From: Paraburkholderia sp. BCC1886
Lineage (GTDB): Bacteria > Pseudomonadota > Gammaproteobacteria > Burkholderiales > Burkholderiaceae
NCBI RefSeq assembly: GCF_900996245.1
Contig: NZ_CAAJGK010000107.1
Coordinates: 1-64,000, forward strand
Direction of reading: 5' to 3'
Length of the DNA stretch: 64,000 nucleotides
Under the pieces are notes generated by a model that did not search any database, was not told the DNA's origin, and was given only the letters and a program-made list of their open reading frames with translations. This document shows positions 33,540 to 43,591 of this stretch, piece by piece (position 1 is the stretch's first letter; every line of letters starts with the position of its first letter). A program made the translations under genes and the position numbers.

Positions 33540-36077
33540 TCAGATGGCCGGCAACCGGATCAGGCTGGCATCCTTGCGGATCAACGCGGCGGCGGCCAGC
33601 ATCTGCTTGCATTGGTGCGCGAGCAATTTCAGATCGTTCACCGCGTCGGCCGGATAATCCGGCGACTTCTCCGTCTCCACGACCATCGTGTCCAGTTCGC
33701 GGGTCAGCAGTTTGATCTGCTCGGCCTGATCGGCGGGCGGCGGCGTGCCCGCTTCGGCTTCGGTGAGATAGTCGCGGATGACGCTAAGCGCGCGCTGCAG
33801 CGGTTGCAGCGACACGCTGTCCGCCTGTTGCGCGGAGGTGCGCAGCAAGGGCGCGGCCGCGGTGATCTGCGAGGCCAGTACGTGACTGCGCACCAGCAGT
33901 CCGTTCAACTCGGGCACGAACTTCTGCGCCGATTTCGGTTCGAGCATCATGCGCTGGAACGCTTGTCCAAGATTGGCGAACGCCACGTGGACGTTCTTGC
34001 GGGCAAGGCGATAGCGGTAATCGCGATCGAGCGCGGTAGCCGCTGCCGCGGCAGCGGGCGATGCGCCTGCGACGGCGCGCGCGGGCGTGGGTTGGCTCGC
34101 TGTCGTCGTGCCGGGGTTGCCTGCGTTGCCTGCGTTGCCTGCGTTGGAACTCACGGGGCTCGTGACGGCGGCGGTCGTGCTGCCTGGCTCGCCACTGTTT
34201 TTGGCGATGCTGGCCGCGTGACTGGCGCCGCCAGCAACATTAGCCGTACCGACTTCCACGCCACGCTTCGCAGTAGCAGCTTCGCTTGCCGGCTCGGCCA
34301 TCGCCGCCGCCGGCGCCCACGCGCCGGCTTCGGTCACGGCCGCCACTGGCGCCGCCGCCGGCTTGCCGCTCCACCACCAGCTTGCCTCGAGATATTGCCG
34401 GGTCGCGCTGATCATGTTGTTCACGAGCTTGCCCATCAGCCGGTATTCCCAATACGGGAACAAATGGCTCGCCGCGATCGCGATCGCACACCCCACCACG
34501 GTGTCGATCGCGCGTTCGCCGATGATGCGCATGCTGCCCGGCGCGAGCAGATGGAACATCAGCAGCACGTACGAAGACGTGAACACCACGCTCGCCGTGT
34601 AGTTGAACAGCAGCAGGCTGTAGCTCATCACCATCGACGCGAACATCACCACGAGCAGAATGTGCGGTTCCTTCACGAAGATCATCAGCGCGATGCTCGC
34701 CGCGCAGCCGATCAGCGTGCCGACGATCCGCTGCCCGTTGCGCTGTTTGGTGAGCGAATAGCCGGGCTTCAGGATGATGACCGTGGTCATCACGATCCAG
34801 TACGCGTTGGTGAGCGGCAGAAGCCGCCCGAGCCAGAAGCCGACCGCGACCGCGATGGTCACGCGCAACGCATGACGGAAGCTGGGCGAGGCCATGGTCA
34901 GATTCGAGAAGATCTGGCCGAACGGCACCCGCCGGCTCGACACGAAGCGGCTGAGCGCCTGGTCCAGACGCAATTCCGTTTCGGTTGCGCTCGGCTCGCT
35001 CGACAGGCTCTTGCGCATCTTGTCGATCAGCCGCGTGGCGCTCCAGATGCGCCGGAAAGTGGACGACACCGCCGAATACGCTTCCGGGTTCTTCACCGGA
35101 AAGTCCTGCCGGCGCATGACGTCGATCTCGAACTCGATGGCGCGCAATTCCGCTTTCACGTTGACCCGCGTACGCGGCGCCTGGTTCTGCAGCACCGCGA
35201 GCCCGATTTCTTCGAGGTCGGCCGCCGACTTGCGGATCAGATCGCGATAGAACACCAGCAGGTCGGAGCCGCCGAACGTGTTGCGCACCAGCGGGTAATC
35301 GGTATGCGCGCCGACGAACAGTTCGTGCAGATCGACCGTATTGATGAACAGGTTGAACAGCATCGCGCGGCGCGGTTCGAGCTTGCCGCGCTTGAGCTTG
35401 GGCAGGTTGCGCAACACGATGTCGCGCGCGGCGTCCTGACGCTCCACGGCGGCAATCTGCTTGTCGACTAGGTTGCGATAGCACTCGTCCAGATCGCTAT
35501 CCAGATCGTAGAAAGCGGCGCGCGCGAGCAGATAGTCGGCGCAAGCGAACACGCTTTCGGCGAGCGCCTGCTGTTCGATGCGATGCATCATCCAGCGGCT
35601 CACGAAGGTCGACCAGTAGGTGTACCAGAGTCCGCCGAGCAGGATCCACGACGCGTTGACGAGCGCCTGAATGGGCGTGAAGTGTTCCTCCAGCGTCATG
35701 ATCATCATGAACAGCGTGGCGAAACTGATTTGCGGCCAGCGGTTGCCGTACACGACGATGAGCGACAGCACGAACGTGAGCGGTACGACGGTGCACCACA
35801 GGGCCACCGGGTTGACCGTGGCGAGGCCCGTGGCGAGCGCCGACAGGAAACCGATGACCGTGCAGGCCAGCATTTCGTTGTGCTTGTACTTGAGCGGGCC
35901 CGGCATATCGACCACGCACGCGCCGAGCGCGCCGGTGGCGATCGTAAAGCCGAGGTCGCGCTCGTGAAACACGATCAGGCAGAGCATGGCCGGAAGCGAG
36001 ACGCCGACCGCGATGCGCAGCCCGCCATAGAAGTACTGGCTATAGAGGAATTTCTTTATCTCGACCGAATAGCGCAT
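33540..36077 (-). CDS. FUSC-family inner membrane transporter (YccS/AaeB-like)
   Basis: 845-residue protein. Two blocks of membrane helices, one N-terminal (from about residue 18: YGGLRIAVGVSLPAMLCLIV) and one central (FRHALRVTIAVAVGFWLGRL, YWIVMTTVIILKPGYSLTKQ), each precede a cytoplasmic domain. The second block carries the FUSC signature GQRIVGTLIGCAASIALM. The family exports aromatic acids or fusaric acid. A Gly/Ala/Thr-rich insertion of about 100 residues sits near 600-690. I chose ATG 36077. It is divergent from recC. Substrate unknown. Confidence 0.82.
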   Translation of the reverse strand: MRYSVEIKKFLYSQYFYGGLRIAVGVSLPAMLCLIVFHERDLGFTIATGALGACVVDMPGPLKYKHNEMLACTVIGFLSALATGLATVNPVALWCTVVPLTFVLSLIVVYGNRWPQISFATLFMMIMTLEEHFTPIQALVNASWILLGGLWYTYWSTFVSRWMMHRIEQQALAESVFACADYLLARAAFYDLDSDLDECYRNLVDKQIAAVERQDAARDIVLRNLPKLKRGKLEPRRAMLFNLFINTVDLHELFVGAHTDYPLVRNTFGGSDLLVFYRDLIRKSAADLEEIGLAVLQNQAPRTRVNVKAELRAIEFEIDVMRRQDFPVKNPEAYSAVSSTFRRIWSATRLIDKMRKSLSSEPSATETELRLDQALSRFVSSRRVPFGQIFSNLTMASPSFRHALRVTIAVAVGFWLGRLLPLTNAYWIVMTTVIILKPGYSLTKQRNGQRIVGTLIGCAASIALMIFVKEPHILLVVMFASMVMSYSLLLFNYTASVVFTSSYVLLMFHLLAPGSMRIIGERAIDTVVGCAIAIAASHLFPYWEYRLMGKLVNNMISATRQYLEASWWWSGKPAAAPVAAVTEAGAWAPAAAMAEPASEAATAKRGVEVGTANVAGGASHAASIAKNSGEPGSTTAAVTSPVSSNAGNAGNAGNPGTTTASQPTPARAVAGASPAAAAAATALDRDYRYRLARKNVHVAFANLGQAFQRMMLEPKSAQKFVPELNGLLVRSHVLASQITAAAPLLRTSAQQADSVSLQPLQRALSVIRDYLTEAEAGTPPPADQAEQIKLLTRELDTMVVETEKSPDYPADAVNDLKLLAHQCKQMLAAAALIRKDASLIRLPAI

Positions 36078-36323
36078 CGACTGCCTGATTCCATTTACTG
36101 AACAAACCGCGGTTCGAAGGGCCAATCCGGAGTCAACCCGGGCTGACGAGTCTAACTGATTTCGTGCCTGATCTGACCTCGTCCATTCGGCCAGGTTCTG
36201 CCCTGGTAGCGGCTTTGTTATGCTGTCGCTTCGCTTGTTGCTTCACTTGTCGCTTCACCCGTAGGTTCACTGTCTTTCGCAGTCCGGGCGTTGCGCCCGC
36301 GCTGCCCGCTTTCCTTGAAACCC

Positions 36324-39300
36324 ATGCTCCAGCTCTTCTACTCGAACCGCTACGAAACCCTTGTCGGCGCGCTGCTCGACGACCTCGCCCAGGCGCCGTC
36401 CGATCCCTGGACCGCGCAGCCGGTGATCGTCCCGAGCGCGGCGGTGCGGCGGCGGCTCGAACTGGACATAGCGGGGCGGCAGGGCATTTGCGCGAACATC
36501 TGTTTCGGCTATCTCGCGCAATGGTTGTGGGCGCAAATCGGCGGCGTGATCGACGTGCCGAAACACTCGCCGTTCGCACCCGACCGGCTCGTCTGGCGCT
36601 GCTACCGGCTCTTCGGCGAAGCGGACGAAGCGCTGCCGTGGAACGCGTCCCCGCGTCTGCGCACATACCTCGACGCGGCGGACGCGTCGATGCGCTACGA
36701 GCTCGCAAGGCGCGTGGCCACCGTGCTCGATCACTATCTGACCTATCGGCCGGAGTGGTTGCAGCAATGGCAAACGGGGGCTTCGATTTTCGCAGGCGCC
36801 GAAGCGCGCGAGAGTGGACCCCGGCTCGTCGGCGCGAGTGACGCGGCGCGCGAGGACGAGCGCTGGCAGGCGGCGCTGTGGCGCGCCGTGCTCGCCGAAA
36901 TGGCCGGCAACGGGGACTACAGAGCGGACGATAACGCGGGCAATCACGCGGGCAATCACGCGGGCAATCACGCGGGAAATAACGCGGGAAATAACGCGGC
37001 CGCTCACGGCGGCGCGTCGGCATTGCCACCCGCGTACCGCTTTCTCGACGAGATCGGCTCACTCGACCTCGAAGCCATTTCGAATGCCGGCTGGCCGGAG
37101 TCGGTCAGCGTGTTCGCGCTGCCCACCATGCCGCCGTTGCACGTGGCCCTGCTGCGCGCGTTATCGCGCTGGGTCGACGTGCGTCTTTACGTGATGAACC
37201 CGTGCCGCGAATTCTGGTTCGACGTGGTGAGCGAGGGGCGCGTCGACGCGCTGGCCGCCGCCGGTCAACTGGACTATCAGGAGGTCGGTCATCCGCTGCT
37301 GGCGGAGTGGGGACGCCAGACCCAGGCGCAGTTGCACATGCTGCACGAGTTGACCGAGAGCGCGGCCTCGGGCGAATCCGGCGACTTCGCGGCGAACCCT
37401 GAACCGACCTGGCTGGCAGCCGTACAGAACGGCATTCTCGAACTGCGCGCGGAAACTGCGACCGCCGAGGACGAAAGCGAAGATAGCGACGGCTGGCCGC
37501 AAGAGCAGGGCATCGAGGTGCACGTCTGCCACAGCCTGTCGCGCCAGCTCGAAGTGCTGCACGACCGACTGCTCGGCTGGTTCGACGAGTTCGACGATCT
37601 GCAGCCTTCCGACGTGCTGGTCGCAGTGTCGGATCTGGCCGCAGCCGGCCCGCTGATCGATGCCGTATTCGGCACCGCGCCGCCCGGCGACACACGGCGC
37701 ATTCCCTATCGCATCACCGGCTTGCCGCCCTCGCAGGCCAATCCGGTTGCGCGCGTGCTGCTCGACTGGCTCGCATTGCCCGAGCGCAGCGTGGGTGCGC
37801 CGGATCTGATCGAATGGCTGCGCATCGATGCAATCGCCACGCGCTACGGCATCGACTCGGGCTCGCTCGAAGCCGCGCAGGAGTGGCTGGCGGCGGCCGG
37901 CGCGCGGCGCGGGCTTGCGCCGGTCGAACCGATCGGCGAACACGTGCCGGTCGCGCGCCATACGTTCGCCGACGCGTTGACGCGCCTCTATCTGGGCTAC
38001 GCGATGCCCGATGGCGGCGAGCCCGTCGATGCATGGCTGCCGGTGGAGGGCGCGGACGGTTCGGACGCCGAGTTGCTCGGCCGGCTGTCGCGCTTCGTCG
38101 ACGACCTCGACAGTTTTTCAGCGCAGTGCGCGCTCGAACGCACGCCGCTCGACTGGACCCAGTTGCTGCTCGAAACGCTGGCGCAGTGCTTCGACGGCGG
38201 CGTCGAGTTCGCCGATTCGCTGGCCGCCGTGCGCGACGCGCTCGACAAGATGGGCGACGCGATGCAAGCCGGCGCGCAAGCCGTCATGTTGCCGGCCGCC
38301 GTGGTGCGCGTCGCGTTGACCGAAGCGCTCGACGACCCGGCGCGCGGCGGCGTGCCCTGGGGCAGCGTGACGTTCTCGTCGCTCACGAGTTTGCGCGGCT
38401 TGCCGTATCGCATCGTCTGTCTGCTCGGCATGGACGACGGCGTGCTGCCGAGTCTCGCGCGCGCCGACGAGTTCGACCTGATGGCCGCGTTCGGCAAAGC
38501 GGGCGACCGGCAGCGCCGCGACGACGAACGCAACCTGTTCCTCGACCTGCTGCTGGCGGCGCGCGACCGGCTGTTCATCGCTTATACCGGCCGCAGTATT
38601 CGCGACAACGCGCCGTTGCCGCCCGCCGCGCTGGTCGACGAACTGCTCGACCACCTCGCGCGCGTGTCGGCAGGCGAGGACGCGAGTCCGGCGGACATCG
38701 CCGGGGCGCGTCGGGCGTTTATCGTCGACCATCCGTTGCAAGCCTTTGCGGCGGAATACTTTCCGACGGCGCAGGAAGCTTTGCAAGCGCAGACGGCACG
38801 CGCCGCGTCGGTCGACGCGACGGCGAGCGAACTGTTCAGTTTCGACGCCGACCGCGCGGAACTGGCCACGCTGCTGGCCGCGCCGCAACGTGTGGTGCCC
38901 GGGCCGTTTTTCGATCGACCGCTGCCGGCCGACGAGGCCGCGCCGGTCGCATTCGACGAATTCGTGCGTTTCTGGCGACACCCGGCCCGCGCCTTGTTGC
39001 GCGACCGGCTGGGCATCGTGCTCTCCGACGCGCAAGGCGAATTGCTGGACACTGAGCCGTTCGAACTCGATTACGCCGGACGCGATGCGCTCGCCGAGCG
39101 TTTGTTGCCGGTGCTGCTCGATAGCGGATCCGACGACAAGCTGGACGAAGACGCGATGTTCGAGCGCGTCCGCCGGCTTGCCGCGGCAAGCCCGGAATTG
39201 CCGGGTGGCGCGACGGGCGCGGTCTGGCGCACACGCGAGTTGAGCGCGCTGCGTCAACTTGCCGGCAGCGTGCGTCGGGAGATCGCGGCGGGCGTCGAGC

Positions 39301-39890
39301 GTTTGCCGTTCGCACTGGAGATCGCGCCGCGCTGGCCCGACGCTGCCGCCGTTGCCGGAATCGCAGGCGGCGCGCTCTTCGGCGCTCACGACGCGGCGTT
39401 GCGCGAGGGTATCGAGACACCGTTGCAACTGAACGGCACCTTGAATCTGCTGACCGATAACGGGCAAGTGATCTTCCGCTACGCCAAACCCACCGCGCGC
39501 GACTACCTGTCCGCGTGGCTAGCGCATCTGGTTTATTGCGCCGCGCTGCCGGATGGCCCGCGACGGACCGTCTGGCATGGCAGCGGCGAGCGTTTCGAAC
39601 TCGCACCGGTGGCCGCGCCGCTCGACGAACTCGCGCCGCTCGCCGCGTTGTTTCGCGCGGGGCGCAGGTTGCCGCTGCGGTTTTTCCCGCGAAGCGCGTG
39701 GAGCCGCGTGAGCGAGAGCGAGTCCGCGGCGCAAGGCGTGTGGATCAACGACCGCGTGCGCGGCGAGTCCGACGACCCGGCGCTGCGCATCGCGTTGCGC
39801 GGCACGCCGCTCACGCTCGACGAACCGTTCGGCAGTCTCGCCGACATCGTGTTCAAACCGCTCGTTCAACATCTGCGGAGCGCATCATGA
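36324..39890 (+). CDS. recC: Exodeoxyribonuclease V gamma subunit
   Basis: 1188-residue RecC, which recognises Chi and splits DNA strands in the RecBCD helicase-nuclease. The start MLQLFYSNRYETLVGALLDD is typical, followed by FGYLAQWLWAQIG and the central VTFSSLTSLRGLPYRIVCLL with GMDDGVLPS. It is somewhat longer than E. coli RecC (1122), partly from an in-frame 12-bp tandem repeat encoding GNHA units at residues about 204-227. The ATG at 36324 fits the family N terminus. It overlaps recB by ATGA. Confidence 0.93.
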   Translation: MLQLFYSNRYETLVGALLDDLAQAPSDPWTAQPVIVPSAAVRRRLELDIAGRQGICANICFGYLAQWLWAQIGGVIDVPKHSPFAPDRLVWRCYRLFGEADEALPWNASPRLRTYLDAADASMRYELARRVATVLDHYLTYRPEWLQQWQTGASIFAGAEARESGPRLVGASDAAREDERWQAALWRAVLAEMAGNGDYRADDNAGNHAGNHAGNHAGNNAGNNAAAHGGASALPPAYRFLDEIGSLDLEAISNAGWPESVSVFALPTMPPLHVALLRALSRWVDVRLYVMNPCREFWFDVVSEGRVDALAAAGQLDYQEVGHPLLAEWGRQTQAQLHMLHELTESAASGESGDFAANPEPTWLAAVQNGILELRAETATAEDESEDSDGWPQEQGIEVHVCHSLSRQLEVLHDRLLGWFDEFDDLQPSDVLVAVSDLAAAGPLIDAVFGTAPPGDTRRIPYRITGLPPSQANPVARVLLDWLALPERSVGAPDLIEWLRIDAIATRYGIDSGSLEAAQEWLAAAGARRGLAPVEPIGEHVPVARHTFADALTRLYLGYAMPDGGEPVDAWLPVEGADGSDAELLGRLSRFVDDLDSFSAQCALERTPLDWTQLLLETLAQCFDGGVEFADSLAAVRDALDKMGDAMQAGAQAVMLPAAVVRVALTEALDDPARGGVPWGSVTFSSLTSLRGLPYRIVCLLGMDDGVLPSLARADEFDLMAAFGKAGDRQRRDDERNLFLDLLLAARDRLFIAYTGRSIRDNAPLPPAALVDELLDHLARVSAGEDASPADIAGARRAFIVDHPLQAFAAEYFPTAQEALQAQTARAASVDATASELFSFDADRAELATLLAAPQRVVPGPFFDRPLPADEAAPVAFDEFVRFWRHPARALLRDRLGIVLSDAQGELLDTEPFELDYAGRDALAERLLPVLLDSGSDDKLDEDAMFERVRRLAAASPELPGGATGAVWRTRELSALRQLAGSVRREIAAGVERLPFALEIAPRWPDAAAVAGIAGGALFGAHDAALREGIETPLQLNGTLNLLTDNGQVIFRYAKPTARDYLSAWLAHLVYCAALPDGPRRTVWHGSGERFELAPVAAPLDELAPLAALFRAGRRLPLRFFPRSAWSRVSESESAAQGVWINDRVRGESDDPALRIALRGTPLTLDEPFGSLADIVFKPLVQHLRSAS
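36933..37004 (+). repeat. 12-bp tandem repeat inside recC
   Basis: Six 12-bp units of MACGCGGGMAAT, the last degenerate, encode repeated Gly-Asn-His/Asn-Ala between RecC helicase-like subdomains. A multiple-of-three unit lets copy number vary without frameshift. Probably a surface loop; this is inference. Confidence 0.88.
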
Positions 39891-42800
39891 GCGGCGCCTT
39901 GCAACATTCGCCGCTGGTCGCCGAGGAACTCGACGTCTTTGCCTGTTTGCTCGACGGCGTCAATCAGATCGAAGCGTCCGCCGGCACCGGCAAGACCTGG
40001 AACATTTGCGCGCTGTACGTGCGTCTGCTGCTCGAGAAAAATCTGAACGCGGATCAGATTCTCGTCGTCACGTTCACGAAAGCTGCGACGGCGGAACTAC
40101 ACGAGCGCATTCGCGGGCGGCTCGCGGAACTCGAGCGTGCCATCGATACCGACGACGACGGTGGCGACCCGTTCATCGAGCGTCTTTTCGAAACGACGTT
40201 GGCGCCGGAGCGCGGCATTGAACGCGAGGACGCATTGAAAGTGGTGCGTCGCGCGTTGCGCACTTTCGATCAGGCGGCCATCCACACCATTCACGCGTTC
40301 TGTCAGCGTGCGTTGCAGGAGGCGCCGTTCGCGGCGGCGATGCCGTTCGCGTTCGACATGGAGGCCGATGACGGGGCGCTTCGTTTCGAAATGGCGGCGG
40401 ACTTCTGGCGCGAAGAAATCGAGCCGGTCGCGCATGCGCATCCGGCATTTGCAGCGTGGCTGGTCGCCAAACGCGCCGGGCCCGCATCGCTCGACGAGCA
40501 ACTCGCGCGGCGTCTGAAAAAACCGCTGGCGCAACTGCGCTGGGGTGCGCTCGTCGAGACGGGCGGCGCCGATCCGCAGGCCGGTTTCGCGGTAGCCGCC
40601 GCGCTGTGGGAAGCCGAGCGCGAGGCCATCGTCGCATTGCTCGAACAGGTGCAGGACCGGCTGAGCAAGATCAGTCACAAGCCGGAGCACGTGAGTTCGG
40701 CGATTGCCGCGTGGAGCGAATACTTTGCTCAGGGCGACAGCCATGCGCCGCCGCCGAAGGCCGCGCTGAAACTGACGGCCGCCGCGTTGAAGAAGGCCAC
40801 CAAGGTGAAGTTCGAGCCGCCTGCGCATCCGTTCTTCGAACATGCCGAGGAGCTGGCCGCGGCGGTCGTCGCGGCCGAGGCCGCGCAGCGCGCGCGCTGG
40901 CTGCTGCTGGTGCAGCGCTGGCTCGACTACGCACCGGCCGAACTGGCGGCGAGAAAGCGCACGCGGCGCGTGGTGTCGTTCGACGATCTACTGTCGAACC
41001 TGTATCGCGCGCTGAGCGCTCATGGCTGGCTTGCCGACGCGCTGCGCACGCGCTATCCGGCCGCGTTGATCGACGAGTTTCAGGACACCGACCCGCTGCA
41101 GTTCGCGATTTTCAGCCGCATCTTCGCGCCGGCCGGGCCGCTGTTTCTGGTGGGCGATCCGAAGCAGGCGATCTACAGCTTTCGCGCTGCCGACCTGCAC
41201 ACTTATCTGGCTGCGCGCGCGGCGGCTTCCGCGTGCTATACGCTGGCCGTCAATCAACGGTCCACCGCGCCGATCGTCGACGCGTGCAACCGGCTTTTCG
41301 AAGCGAATCCTCGGGCATTCGTTCTCGACGGGCTCGACTATCAACCGGTGCGCGCGGGCGAGCGGCGGCGGCCGCCGTTCGCCGATCCCGCCGCGGAGGG
41401 CGGCGATTTCCGTCTCTGGCAATTACCGCCGGGCGACGCTGGCAATGCGCTGACCAAACGCGATGCGCAGCGCGCGGCCAGCGAGGCCTGCGCGGCCGAG
41501 ATCGTGCGGCTGCTACGTGGTGCGCGCGCGGGCAGCGTGACGATTGGCGACGCGCCGCTGTTGCCGGGCAACATCGCGGTGCTGGTGCAAACCCACAAAC
41601 AGGGCAGCCTGATCAAACGCGTGCTGGCCGCGTGGGGCGTAGGCAGCGTGGAACTGGCCCAGGCGTCGGTGTTCGCGACCCTGGACGCCGAGCAGATCGA
41701 ACGGGTGCTGGCCGCGGTCGACACACCCGGCGACCTGCGCCGCCTGCGCGCCGCGTTGGCGACCGACTGGCTGGGCCTCGACGCCGCCGCGCTCTGGCGG
41801 CTCGAACAGGTGGCCGACGCGCCTCTGCCCGTCGACGACCCCGCGCACGCAGCCGACGCGATGGGTTGGGTCGAGCGGTTTTCGCGCTATCGCACGTTGT
41901 GGCACGAGCGCGGCTTCGCGTTGATGTGGCGTACGTTGATGCGCGAACTGCGCATCGCGCAACGGCTGGTGGCGGGCGTGGACGGCGAGCGCCGTCTGAC
42001 CAACGTGAATCATCTGGCCGAACTCGTGCAGGCGCGCGCGGCCACCCAACCCGGGATTGCGCCGACACTGCGCTGGCTCGCCGCGCAGCGAGAGCAGGGC
42101 GGTGGCGAGGATGCGCAATTGCGGCTGGAGTCCGACCGCAATCTGGTGCAGATCGTGACGGTGCACAAGTCGAAAGGGCTCGAGTACGCCGTCGTGTTCT
42201 GTCCGTTCCTGAACGACGGTGGGCTGCGCGAGCCGCCGTCGTCCGGTTTGCCGGATGCGCGCGAGTATCACGACGACAGCGGCGACGCGGTGCTCCACTA
42301 CGGTTGCGACGACGAAGAAGCCGGCCACGCATCGCGCTACGCCGTGCGGGAACAGGCGGCGGAGCGCGCGCGACTCGTCTACGTGGCGCTGACGCGGGCC
42401 GTGTATCGCTGCTATCTGGTGGTCGGCACGTATCTGTCGTCCCGCTCCACGAAAGAGTCACGGCGCAGCGTGCTGAACTGGCTGGTGGGCGGCAGCGGTT
42501 ACGAGTTCGACGGCTGGCTCGCCGAACCGCCGGACGAAGCGGCCTTGTCGGCGAGCTGGCAGGCGCTGCAAGGCGGGTCGGTGTCGTTGCAGGCGTTGCC
42601 GGAAGCGACGCAGCGCAGGCCGCTCGAAAGCCTGCACGATGGCGGCGCGCAACGTCAGGCGCGCGCGAGCCGGCGGTCGTTGCGCGATCAGTGGCGCATG
42701 GCGAGCTTCAGCGGACTGATCGCGGCCGGCAGTCGCGCCGACGAGGCGCCTTCGCGTACCGAAGAGTTGCGGCCCGATCACGACGAGATTGCCGATACGC

Positions 42801-43591
42801 TCTCGCCAGCCGCGATACCGCTGGCAGTTCAGCCACCGGTCTATGGCGAGCACGACATCCTCGCATTTCCGCGCGGCGCGGCGGCGGGCGATTGCCTGCA
42901 CCGGATGTTCGAACTTGCGGACTTTACAGACGCATCGAGCTGGCCGGAGGCGATCCGCGGCGCGTTGCGCGAGCGCCCGGCGCCCGCCGCGCCGGAACTC
43001 GCGGCCCGTCTGCCGGCGATGATGCACAACCTGCTCGCCGACATCGTCGCCACCGAACTCGTGCCCGGCACGGGGATGACGCTGGCCAGTCTGAATCCGC
43101 GCCGTCGTATCAACGAACTGGAGTTTCTGTTCGCCGCGCCGTCGCTCGACTTTCCGGCCTTGCGCGAACTGCTGGTCGAATACGGGTATCCCGATGTCGC
43201 GCTGGAGCCCGGCGTTCTGCGCGGTTTCGTCAAAGGATTCATCGACATGATCGTCGAGCACGATGGACAGTTCTGGATCGTCGACTGGAAGTCGAATCAT
43301 CTCGGCGACACGGCCGACGCCTACGCGGCAGCGCCGCTCGAAGCGGCGATGGCGAGTCATGCTTATCACCTGCAGGCGCTGCTTTATACGGTCGCGCTGC
43401 ATCGTTATTTGCGCACGCGGGTGCGCGGCTATTCGTACGACACGCATATCGGCGGGTATCTGTATCTGTTCGTGCGGGGCGTGCGGCCCAAGTGGCTGGA
43501 CGGCGAACGTCCGGCAGGGGTGCATGCGCGGCGACCCGCGTTCGAACTGGTCGCGCTGCTCGACGCCGCGATGATCGGGGGGGCGTTATGA
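39887..43591 (+). CDS. recB: Exodeoxyribonuclease V beta subunit
   Basis: 1234-residue RecB: UvrD-type 3'-5' helicase plus nuclease. Walker A is ASAGTGKTWNI near residue 30-40, Walker B IDEFQDTDPLQF, motif III GDPKQAIYSFRAADLHTYLA, and VTVHKSKGLEYAVVF. The C-terminal nuclease shows GFVKGFIDMIVEH, IVDWKSNHLGD with the metal-binding Asp and Lys, and HLQALLYTVALHRYL. Length matches E. coli (1180). It is translationally coupled to both neighbours by ATGA overlaps. Confidence 0.95.
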   Translation: MSGALQHSPLVAEELDVFACLLDGVNQIEASAGTGKTWNICALYVRLLLEKNLNADQILVVTFTKAATAELHERIRGRLAELERAIDTDDDGGDPFIERLFETTLAPERGIEREDALKVVRRALRTFDQAAIHTIHAFCQRALQEAPFAAAMPFAFDMEADDGALRFEMAADFWREEIEPVAHAHPAFAAWLVAKRAGPASLDEQLARRLKKPLAQLRWGALVETGGADPQAGFAVAAALWEAEREAIVALLEQVQDRLSKISHKPEHVSSAIAAWSEYFAQGDSHAPPPKAALKLTAAALKKATKVKFEPPAHPFFEHAEELAAAVVAAEAAQRARWLLLVQRWLDYAPAELAARKRTRRVVSFDDLLSNLYRALSAHGWLADALRTRYPAALIDEFQDTDPLQFAIFSRIFAPAGPLFLVGDPKQAIYSFRAADLHTYLAARAAASACYTLAVNQRSTAPIVDACNRLFEANPRAFVLDGLDYQPVRAGERRRPPFADPAAEGGDFRLWQLPPGDAGNALTKRDAQRAASEACAAEIVRLLRGARAGSVTIGDAPLLPGNIAVLVQTHKQGSLIKRVLAAWGVGSVELAQASVFATLDAEQIERVLAAVDTPGDLRRLRAALATDWLGLDAAALWRLEQVADAPLPVDDPAHAADAMGWVERFSRYRTLWHERGFALMWRTLMRELRIAQRLVAGVDGERRLTNVNHLAELVQARAATQPGIAPTLRWLAAQREQGGGEDAQLRLESDRNLVQIVTVHKSKGLEYAVVFCPFLNDGGLREPPSSGLPDAREYHDDSGDAVLHYGCDDEEAGHASRYAVREQAAERARLVYVALTRAVYRCYLVVGTYLSSRSTKESRRSVLNWLVGGSGYEFDGWLAEPPDEAALSASWQALQGGSVSLQALPEATQRRPLESLHDGGAQRQARASRRSLRDQWRMASFSGLIAAGSRADEAPSRTEELRPDHDEIADTLSPAAIPLAVQPPVYGEHDILAFPRGAAAGDCLHRMFELADFTDASSWPEAIRGALRERPAPAAPELAARLPAMMHNLLADIVATELVPGTGMTLASLNPRRRINELEFLFAAPSLDFPALRELLVEYGYPDVALEPGVLRGFVKGFIDMIVEHDGQFWIVDWKSNHLGDTADAYAAAPLEAAMASHAYHLQALLYTVALHRYLRTRVRGYSYDTHIGGYLYLFVRGVRPKWLDGERPAGVHARRPAFELVALLDAAMIGGAL

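Noticed and set aside
40456..43587. Very long open frame (over 1000 codons) in a second phase across recB, joined to recD
   Set aside because: It is Arg/Gly/Ala-rich and lies under recB, which has all family motifs; GC-rich DNA with strong third-position bias keeps this phase open. The real recD starts at 43588.
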